From the NCBI GenBank assembly GCA_044464175.1, contig JBIQLO010000256.1, positions 1 through 5,057 on the forward strand: DNA of 5,057 nt, written 5' to 3'. The stretch comes from JBIQLO01 sp044464175 (lineage in GTDB: Bacteria > Planctomycetota > Phycisphaerae > Tepidisphaerales > Tepidisphaeraceae). The notes under the pieces are model-generated. The model was not told the origin of the DNA. It worked only from the letters and a program-made list of their open reading frames with translations, and did no database searches. Of this stretch, positions 1 through 5,057 are shown in pieces (position 1 is the stretch's first letter; every line of letters begins with the position of its first letter). The translations under genes were made by a program, and so were the position numbers.

Positions 1-508
1 GCCGGGAGACTGCCACTATCTCCCCAGCGGCACCCTGCACGCCCTGGGGGCGGGCATTCTGGTGGCGGAGGTGCAGACGCCCAGCGACACCACCTTCCGC
101 GCCTACGACTTCAATCGTGTCGATCCCACCACCGGCCGGGCACGTCAACTCCACGTTGAGCAGGCGATGGCGTGCATTGACTTCTCCGGGCAAAACGCGA
201 CAAAACAGGCGCGGTCGCACACCGCCGGCTTTTTCACCACCGTCACGCGACTCTGCGCCACCCCCTACTTCACGCTGGAAAAGGTGCGCTTCACAGAAGG
301 GGTGCAGGAGCCGGTCCCCTACGACCAGCCGGTGGTCTGGATGATGCTGGAGGGAGAGGCGGAGCTGCGCGTGGAGGGGCTGGCCGAGCCGACGCGGCTC
401 AAGCCCGGCGAAACCGCCCTCCTGCCGGCAAGAATGCCAAACCCCACGCTCAATACGCTCAGCGACTGCGTCTGGCTGGAGGCGACGGTTCGGACGGAAA
501 GTGAATAG
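1..508 (+). CDS. manA: Mannose-6-phosphate isomerase, class I (partial, C-terminal half)
   Basis: Phosphomannose isomerase interconverts mannose-6-phosphate and fructose-6-phosphate in the cytoplasm. The gene runs in from the left edge; the first whole codon is at base 2 and 168 residues are visible before the TAG at 506-508. The opening segment carries the family signature: PSGTLHALGAG, then AEVQTPSDTTFRAYDFNR. By comparison with characterised family members, the His codon at 38-40 should be a zinc ligand and the Arg at 98-100 the active-site arginine. The form SDTTxRxYDxxR is typical of the short Bacillus-type ManA of about 315 residues, so about half the protein is present. The remainder is a C-terminal cupin-like domain, with VWMMLEGEAELRV followed by LKPGETALLPA (about 338-435). 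The GTG at 62 lies inside the conserved core and is not a start. A secreted glycosidase-like gene follows 40 bases downstream. Family assignment is firm; the exact substrate range is inferred. Confidence 0.93.
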   Translation, partial: PGDCHYLPSGTLHALGAGILVAEVQTPSDTTFRAYDFNRVDPTTGRARQLHVEQAMACIDFSGQNATKQARSHTAGFFTTVTRLCATPYFTLEKVRFTEGVQEPVPYDQPVVWMMLEGEAELRVEGLAEPTRLKPGETALLPARMPNPTLNTLSDCVWLEATVRTESE

Positions 509-548
509 GAGCTTGGTACAGAGGGGGCGGTTTCTGTTGGATGACACG

Positions 549-629
549 ATGAGCAAGCGAACGATCGGTTGGTTTCTGACGCTGGTGATGCTGGTCGGCC
601 TGGCGTTTTCGGGCCAGGCGGCCCGGGCC
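549..629 (+). other. Signal peptide of the GH71-like protein
   Basis: The first 27 residues have a basic n-region (K3, R4), an uninterrupted hydrophobic core from about I6 to F20, and an A25-R26-A27 motif suited to signal peptidase I just before D28. There is no cysteine, so it is not a lipoprotein signal, and there is no twin-arginine motif. Export by the Sec route is the expected path. This segment is the main argument for choosing the ATG at 549 as the start. Confidence 0.8.
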
Positions 630-3533
630 GACGCCCAGCGGATGAAGGAGCTGGTGCCCGACGCCGTGCGCCCGCGCAAGGCGGACCGCACCTATGTCTT
701 TTCCCGCGCCCAGTTCAAATACGGGCTGGAGCGGACCGACTACCTCAGCCGCTGGATCGACCAGCCGCTGTTTGTCGACCCGGCCCTGCGCGGCGACACC
801 ACCGAGCGCCAGAGCATCTATTACCCCAGCTTCCGCAAAATCCAGGAGGTCGTCCTGCAATACGGCATGGACGGACTGGGCTTTTTCCCCGAAACTAGCG
901 GACGCGCCCAGGCGTATGAATGGGCCAAGCGCAGCGGATTGAAGGGATTCCATCTGCTGACGGAATTCACGCCCGGCGATCTGAAGCCCGGCCCCGCCAC
1001 CCCCAGCAAGATGGATGTGGTGAAGATGGCGCTGGACAACCCCGCCTCGATGCGCCTGGATGGGAAGGTGGTCATCGTCTCGTACGTCGCCGACTCCAAG
1101 CCGTTGAGCTACTGGAAAAAGACGCTGGGCGCGCTGCACAAACAATACGGCGATAAATTCATCTTCCTCCCGGCGGTCTATCGCTTCGCCGGCAAGTCGC
1201 CGGCCCAGTGGCAGGAGAAGTTTTACGCCAACACGATCACGCCCCAGGACATCGAGGCGATCAAGGCCTACCTGCGGGAATGGGCCCGCGCCACCGATGG
1301 GCTCTATTACAACTACGTCATCGGGATGAGAACCCCCGAGCGGACCTTTGATCCGGTCGTCTACCGTGAATTTGCCGTGCGCATCCTCAAGAGCGTCATG
1401 GCGGAGCCGGAATTCAAGGACAAGTATTTCGCCCTGGCCGCGGCCGTGGGGCATGAGAACGTGACCCGCGTGGGGTACACCACCAGCAGCGACGGCACCA
1501 AGACGCTGCGACACTCATTCGAGGCCTCGATGTCCGCCCAGCCGGACCTGATCGACATCCCCGAGTGGGATGAGGAAAACGAAAACACCAGCCTGCGCCC
1601 CACCGTCTACAACGGCACCTCCTCCGAGCGCATCATGCGCTATTACACCTCCAAGCTGCGCGGCCAGGCCCCCACCCCCCTGCCGGGGGATGACACGAGC
1701 CTGCCCAATCTGATCATCAGCTATCGCAAGCTGCTGACCCTGGGCGAAAAGCTGCACATCGAACTGCTCAACGTGCCGGCCACCGACAAGGGGTCGGCCT
1801 ACACCGTGCAACTGACCCTGGAGGACCTGGACGGCAAAACCGTCTACACCTCCGATGTGCAGAAATTCCAGGACAATAAACTCACCGACCACACGCTGAC
1901 ACTCCCCAGCGAGACCCTGGCCGCCTATGAATTGCTGCGCCCCAGGCTCCAGATCAAGACGGATCAGCGCACCATCACGATTGAGGATGGGCTGCACTAC
2001 ATCGAGCTGCGCCCCACGTGGAACTGGGACTACAAATGGGTCAAGCAGCCGCTGCGCGACCTGATGCATCCGACCAAGGTTGATTTCCAGGTGGGCCCGC
2101 CCGAGGCCGACGGCAAGCAGATGGTCACGGCCACCTTCGCCGCCAATGAACCGCTGGCGTACGTGGAAGTGCTGGACAACGACGACATCGTCTATATCCA
2201 GCCGCCGGCCAACGATCCCGAAGGCCAGTGGCGCGAAAACGCCGAGCAGGTGATTCTGGACATCAACTGGCAGTCGCGCAACTCCTCCGCAAAGCCGTTC
2301 AGGCTGCAGGGGACGATCGCCTTGAAGAATGGAACGGCGCGCTGGCGGCTGCCGGGCGATCCCAGCAGCAACGCTCGCGATCCATTGAGCCGCGGGCCGA
2401 TGCCCAAGCTCAACGGCCAGACCCTCTCGCTTGCCGGGCTCAAGGCCAGCAACTGGCGGGGGGACATCTTCCTGGCCATCCCGCGCTCGCAGATCGACCA
2501 GGCGGTGCTGGAAATCCATATGCCGGGGCTCTTCGACGGAGAGCTGCCGGTCAAGCGGATCATCGCCGATTCGGTCTATGGCATCCCCGGCCCCGACGGC
2601 TTCAACATGGTCATCAGCCGCTATCTGCGGCAGGACCAGATGCCCGATCACCTCAACGCCACCAGCACCCAGTTCCAGGTGCCGGTGCTGCCGGACCTGA
2701 CCAATTCGGTCCTGCACCTGCAGGCGATCGGCGTCTCCGGCCACCTCTACCGCAGTAAGCCGGTGCTGGCCAACGCCCCGTCGGGCAAGCCGGTGACGGT
2801 TGCGGTCTATTCTGAAACCCAGAAGAAGCCGGTGACGGTAAAGGTGGCGTCCAGCCGCGTGCCGGACATCCGTTATGTCTTCAGCCCCGAACACGGCTCG
2901 GCGCTGGTCGCCGAGGCCGGGTGCCCCTTCTGGGGGATCCTGGGCGGCTATTTCACGCAAGTGACCCAGCGCGGCGGCGGGGAGTCCAATGACGGCTCGC
3001 CGTTCCTCAAGCCGCAGTTCTATCCGGCCGACGCCACCAAGGGCGCCCCGGACTGGGTGAAGACCGACAACGGCGAATACGCCCTGCAATTTGACGGCAA
3101 GGGGACCTATGTCACCCTGCCCCAGGGCGTTATCCCGCGCCGGGCAGGATTCACCATCAGCATGGACATCAAGCCCGACACTGTGGAGGGGCGGCAGTTC
3201 ATCATCGGCAACCGGACCTACTACTTCGGGTCGCTGGTGGTCTATGTGAACGATGGCAAGCTGACGGCCGACTTCCTGAACGAAACCGCCGGGTCCGAGA
3301 GGGGAATCAAGTCCGATGTGAGCCTCCCGGCCGGGAAGTGGTCCCATCTGGTGATCCGCTACGACCAGAAGCAACTGATCTTCAGCGTCGACGGCAAGGC
3401 CGGCGCGCCGCTGAGCGTGGAAGGGCCGGGCCTCTTCGACACGCTCAGCGTCGTCGGCGGATATGACAAGAGCTGGTTCAAGGGCCAGATCAAGAACCTG
3501 CGGATTCAACACACCCCGGCCGCCGGGGAATGA
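549..3533 (+). CDS. Secreted GH71/GH99-like glycosidase-type protein with C-terminal LamG domain
   Basis: This 994-residue exported protein probably acts on an extracellular or periplasmic polysaccharide. Residues 1-27 form a signal peptide (SKR, a hydrophobic core, then an ARA cleavage site before D28). Residues ~45-385 resemble the GH71/GH99-like TIM-barrel group in motif order: YVFSRAQFKYG, YGMDGLGFFPE (105-115), GFHLLTEF, DGKVVIVSYV, FIFLPAVYRF, DGLYYNY (250-256) and IPEWDEENENTSLRP (E339, W340, D341), the last recalling the WNDYGES-type motif of GH71. Residues ~388-470 look like an Ig-like beta domain. About 480-840 is beta-rich and unassigned. Residues ~843-988 form a LamG/concanavalin A-like domain (ALQFDGKGTYVTLP, FTISMDIKPD, GKWSHLVIRYD, FSVDG, FKGQIKNLRI). 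There is one cysteine (C792), so no disulfides. The ATG at 549 is preferred because it gives a compact signal peptide; an in-frame GTG at 501 would add 16 polar residues and overlap manA. No strong ribosome site precedes either. Activity and substrate are not known; it could be a non-catalytic binding protein. Confidence 0.82.
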   Translation: MSKRTIGWFLTLVMLVGLAFSGQAARADAQRMKELVPDAVRPRKADRTYVFSRAQFKYGLERTDYLSRWIDQPLFVDPALRGDTTERQSIYYPSFRKIQEVVLQYGMDGLGFFPETSGRAQAYEWAKRSGLKGFHLLTEFTPGDLKPGPATPSKMDVVKMALDNPASMRLDGKVVIVSYVADSKPLSYWKKTLGALHKQYGDKFIFLPAVYRFAGKSPAQWQEKFYANTITPQDIEAIKAYLREWARATDGLYYNYVIGMRTPERTFDPVVYREFAVRILKSVMAEPEFKDKYFALAAAVGHENVTRVGYTTSSDGTKTLRHSFEASMSAQPDLIDIPEWDEENENTSLRPTVYNGTSSERIMRYYTSKLRGQAPTPLPGDDTSLPNLIISYRKLLTLGEKLHIELLNVPATDKGSAYTVQLTLEDLDGKTVYTSDVQKFQDNKLTDHTLTLPSETLAAYELLRPRLQIKTDQRTITIEDGLHYIELRPTWNWDYKWVKQPLRDLMHPTKVDFQVGPPEADGKQMVTATFAANEPLAYVEVLDNDDIVYIQPPANDPEGQWRENAEQVILDINWQSRNSSAKPFRLQGTIALKNGTARWRLPGDPSSNARDPLSRGPMPKLNGQTLSLAGLKASNWRGDIFLAIPRSQIDQAVLEIHMPGLFDGELPVKRIIADSVYGIPGPDGFNMVISRYLRQDQMPDHLNATSTQFQVPVLPDLTNSVLHLQAIGVSGHLYRSKPVLANAPSGKPVTVAVYSETQKKPVTVKVASSRVPDIRYVFSPEHGSALVAEAGCPFWGILGGYFTQVTQRGGGESNDGSPFLKPQFYPADATKGAPDWVKTDNGEYALQFDGKGTYVTLPQGVIPRRAGFTISMDIKPDTVEGRQFIIGNRTYYFGSLVVYVNDGKLTADFLNETAGSERGIKSDVSLPAGKWSHLVIRYDQKQLIFSVDGKAGAPLSVEGPGLFDTLSVVGGYDKSWFKGQIKNLRIQHTPAAGE
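2787..2839 (+). repeat. Short in-gene direct repeat encoding two KPVTV strands
   Basis: The 14-base string AAGCCGGTGACGGT occurs at 2787-2800 and again at 2826-2839, exactly 39 bases (13 codons) apart and in the same frame. It encodes KPVTVAV (from residue 747) and KPVTVKV (from residue 760) in the region before the LamG domain. The spacing fits two successive beta strands of a hairpin. It is probably a local protein-level repeat and not a mobile or regulatory element. Confidence 0.5.
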
Positions 3534-3537
3534 AAGG
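3532..3537 (+). promoter_or_regulatory. Ribosome binding site of the glutaminase-domain gene
   Basis: The string GAAAGG overlaps the stop codon of the upstream gene and ends five bases before the ATG at 3543. It is a reasonable Shine-Dalgarno match. Its position inside the upstream stop suggests that the two genes are translated from one message, possibly with coupling. Confidence 0.55.
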
Positions 3538-3542
3538 CAACC

Positions 3543-4586
3543 ATGTGCGTCATTGCCGGCTACATCGGCAACAAACCGGCCGCCCCGATCCTGCTGGAGA
3601 TGCTCCAGCGCCAGGAGGGGATCGACGCCGGCTTCTACAGCGGCATCGCCACGCTTCATGACGGGCGGTTGCACTGGGAAAAGGTGGTCGGCGATGTGGC
3701 CGCCCTGATCGAGCAGACGCCGGCGAAAGACCTGCCGGGCAACATCGGCATCATCCATTCGCGCACCAACAGCGGCGGCGGACGCGAATGGGGCCACCCG
3801 TTCGTCGACACGGCAGAGCAACTGGCCTATATCGCCAATGGAGCGCGGGGACAGTTTGATTCCCTCAAACAGCTTTCGGCCGCCAGCGAGGAACTGATGG
3901 CCGCGGGCCATCGCTTTCGCAGCGCCCAGCCGGGGGCGGTCGGGAATTATCCGCAGCTGAGCGATGGGCGGTCGGTCCATATGAGCGATGCCCTCTGCCA
4001 GGTGATCGCGGCGGCCTGGCAGTCGCTCCAGGGGCAGCCCGGCCGACTGATGCGGGCGATGGCCCAGGCGTACGAACGGTTTCCCGGCGAGATCGTGGGG
4101 CTGTCCATCCATGCCGCTCATCCCGATGAAATTGCCGCGGCCCGGCACAACAAGCCCCTGGAGATCGGGCGGGATGCCGACGGGGCGATCTATCTGGCCT
4201 CCACCACCCTCGGCTTCCCTTCGCAGGTGCGCTGGCAGATGCGCATGCCGCCCCAGGCGGCCGCCCTGTTCCATCGGGATGGGCGGATCGAGATTCAGCC
4301 GCTGGCCTCGTGCGGGCTGGAAATGGGGCCGTTCCCCTCGGCCCTATTGATTGAAGAGCGCGTGCGCCCATTGCTGAAAGTGGGCCATCCGACGACAACC
4401 ATCGCCCTGCGCGAGGCGATTCGGAACCTCTGGCCGCCGGGCACGCTCGGGGAGCGGGAGATCGCGATTTATGAGCTGCTGGCGGCGTTGCGGCAGGAGG
4501 GGAAAGTGCGGCTGGAGAACGTGATGCGCCCGGGGGTAAACGGGCAGGGGCAGGCGCCGCAGACGCAGGTGCATTGGGTGGAATGA
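3543..4586 (+). CDS. GlmS-like class II glutamine amidotransferase domain protein, no SIS domains
   Basis: The first ~240 of 347 residues match the glutaminase (Ntn hydrolase) domain of glucosamine-6-phosphate synthase, which releases ammonia from glutamine. The start is fixed by MCVIAGYIG: Cys2 becomes the N-terminal nucleophile after Met removal. Counted from Cys as 1, the expected Arg (HSR, R74 here, GlmS R73) and the Asn-Gly pair (N99-G100 here, GlmS N98-G99) fall at the same positions. HPF (85-87), SDALCQVI (D149, where GlmS has DTEVI) and HPDEIAAAR (193-201) also align with GlmS. The Trp after the conserved Arg is replaced (HSRTNSGG in place of HTRWATHG). GlmS is about 600 residues with two C-terminal SIS domains; these are absent. 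The tail (~264-347) contains a helix-rich stretch (TTTIALREAIRNL, EREIAIYELLAALRQEGKVRLENV) compatible with a winged helix. The gene starts 9 bases after the upstream stop. The ammonia acceptor is unknown; a sugar-related or regulatory role is possible. Confidence 0.85.
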   Translation: MCVIAGYIGNKPAAPILLEMLQRQEGIDAGFYSGIATLHDGRLHWEKVVGDVAALIEQTPAKDLPGNIGIIHSRTNSGGGREWGHPFVDTAEQLAYIANGARGQFDSLKQLSAASEELMAAGHRFRSAQPGAVGNYPQLSDGRSVHMSDALCQVIAAAWQSLQGQPGRLMRAMAQAYERFPGEIVGLSIHAAHPDEIAAARHNKPLEIGRDADGAIYLASTTLGFPSQVRWQMRMPPQAAALFHRDGRIEIQPLASCGLEMGPFPSALLIEERVRPLLKVGHPTTTIALREAIRNLWPPGTLGEREIAIYELLAALRQEGKVRLENVMRPGVNGQGQAPQTQVHWVE

Positions 4587-4608
4587 GCCGGGCGGGAGGG
4601 GCGCATTC

Positions 4609-4637
4609 ATGACCCGCATGCCGTTTTGGCCTATAAT
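4609..4637 (+). promoter_or_regulatory. Candidate sigma-70-type promoter of the response regulator gene
   Basis: A perfect TATAAT lies at 4632-4637. Seventeen bases upstream, ATGACC at 4609-4614 matches the TTGACA consensus at four of six positions. The box stands out in a GC-rich surrounding and lies in the only intergenic gap of notable size (4587-4646). Transcription would be expected to begin around 4643-4646, directly at or just before the ATG at 4647, giving a leaderless or nearly leaderless message. The sigma-factor preference of the host is assumed; no operator palindrome was recognised. Confidence 0.5.
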
Positions 4638-4646
4638 CCGGCAATT

Positions 4647-5057
4647 ATGACTGCACCCTATTCCAAACCGGCGATTCGAATGCTCGTGGTGGATGATGAT
4701 GCGCCCTTCCGGGATCGGCTGGTGCGGGCGCTGGTGGGGCGGGGGTATGAAGCGCGCGGGGCGGGCAATCTGGAGGATGCCCTCCTGGCCGCCCGGACAT
4801 TCCATCCCCATCGGGCGGTGGTCGATCTGAAGATGCCCGGGCACGGGGGGCTGGATGTGATCAAGGCGCTCGCGGACTTGGATGAGAAAATGCAGATCGT
4901 CGTGCTGACCGGCTACGGCAGCATCCCCACCGCCATGGAGGCGGTGCGGCGGGGGGCGATGGACTACCTGAACAAGCCGGCCGACGCCGAGCAGATCCTG
5001 GCGGCGTTTGAAAAGGACAAGGCGACGCAGGAGGCGGCCGCCGAAACCACGCCGTCG
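4647..5057 (+). CDS. RegA/PrrA/ActR-family response regulator (partial, receiver domain)
   Basis: The 137 visible residues are a complete CheY-like receiver domain followed by the start of a linker; the gene continues past the right edge. LVVDDD gives the acidic pocket (D16, D17), VVDLKMPG the phosphoacceptor D60, LTGYGS the conserved T88, and LNKPADAEQIL the conserved K110. The pair LTGYGSIPTAMEAVRRGAMD and KPADAEQILAAF is characteristic of the RegA/PrrA/ActR family of global, often redox-linked regulators, which are about 180 residues and end in a Fis-like helix-turn-helix; that part is missing here. A sensor kinase of the RegB/PrrB/ActS type would phosphorylate D60, but none is in view. 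The start at 4647 fits the receiver; an internal ATG at 4680 (residue 12) would remove the residues just before beta strand 1 and is less likely. No Shine-Dalgarno site precedes 4647. Family call is strong; redox sensing is only inferred from relatives. Confidence 0.9.
   Translation, partial: MTAPYSKPAIRMLVVDDDAPFRDRLVRALVGRGYEARGAGNLEDALLAARTFHPHRAVVDLKMPGHGGLDVIKALADLDEKMQIVVLTGYGSIPTAMEAVRRGAMDYLNKPADAEQILAAFEKDKATQEAAAETTPS

Noticed and set aside
509..548. Promoter search in the gap before the exported-protein gene
   Set aside because: No TATAAT-like box or -35 element at useful spacing was seen; the gap is more consistent with read-through from manA.
2228..2758. Forward-strand open frame of 176 codons inside the exported-protein gene
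   Set aside because: It is an out-of-frame shadow rich in Ala, Gln, Arg and Gly, with no ribosome site and no recognisable motif.
459..4274. Very long minus-strand open frame, broken by a single stop at 1515-1517
   Set aside because: It is in exact codon register with the sense genes at 549 and 3543. A stop would need a TTA, CTA or TCA sense codon, and GC-rich codon use almost eliminates these; the one break is a TCA serine codon at 1515. Its translation shows no family features, whereas the sense strand has clear motifs and a signal peptide.
4584..4608. Possible terminator after the glutaminase gene
   Set aside because: The stretch is G-rich (GCCGGGCGGGAGGGG) but forms no convincing stem-loop, and no T-run follows.
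4603..4620. Short inverted pair GCAT / ATGC near the promoter, considered as an operator
   Set aside because: Only four bases match on each side with ten between, which is expected by chance.
3865..4644. Minus-strand open frame of 259 codons opposite the glutaminase gene
   Set aside because: The translation is low-complexity Ala/Pro/Arg/Ser, typical of an out-of-frame reading of GC-rich DNA, and it opposes a well-supported gene.
4344..4844. Minus-strand open frame of 166 codons across the end of the glutaminase gene and the start of the regulator
   Set aside because: It covers the receiver motifs LVVDDD and VVDLKMPG on the other strand and has the Pro/His/Arg-rich composition of a reverse shadow.

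Overview
The window is a GC-rich (roughly 60-65% G+C by eye), densely coded bacterial segment with every credible gene on the + strand. The gene types suggest a Planctomycetes/Phycisphaerae, Lentisphaerae or related environmental lineage: a large secreted glycosidase-like protein with a terminal LamG domain, a Bacillus-type class I phosphomannose isomerase and a RegA/ActR-type response regulator. This is an inference from family style. There is no rRNA or other phylogenetic marker here.

Layout. (1) 1-508: the C-terminal half of a class I mannose-6-phosphate isomerase, cut by the left edge. (2) 549-3533: a 994-residue exported protein with a signal peptide, an N-terminal TIM-barrel-like region that resembles the GH71/GH99-like glycosidases, a long beta-rich middle of unknown affiliation and a C-terminal LamG (concanavalin A-like) domain. 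(3) 3543-4586: a 347-residue protein whose first ~240 residues are a GlmS-like class II glutamine amidotransferase (Ntn glutaminase) domain, without the sugar-isomerase (SIS) domains of GlmS but with an unassigned ~85-residue tail that may be a winged helix. (4) 4587-4646: a 60-base gap with a strong candidate promoter (a perfect TATAAT only 9 bases before the next start). (5) 4647-5057: the receiver domain of a RegA/PrrA/ActR-family response regulator, cut by the right edge before its expected Fis-like DNA-binding domain.

How the genes may work together. Genes 1-3 are closely spaced (40 and 9 bases) and could form one transcription unit. Phosphomannose isomerase connects mannose-6-P to fructose-6-P. 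A GlmS-like glutaminase fold suggests nitrogen transfer, possibly onto a sugar. The exported protein probably binds or cleaves a polysaccharide. A shared role in polysaccharide use or envelope glycan metabolism is plausible but not shown. The response regulator appears to start its own transcription unit.

No tRNA, rRNA, CRISPR array, insertion sequence or convincing rho-independent terminator was seen. The most unusual items are the orphan GlmS-type glutaminase with a novel tail, the very large GH71-like/LamG protein, and the near-leaderless start of the response regulator.
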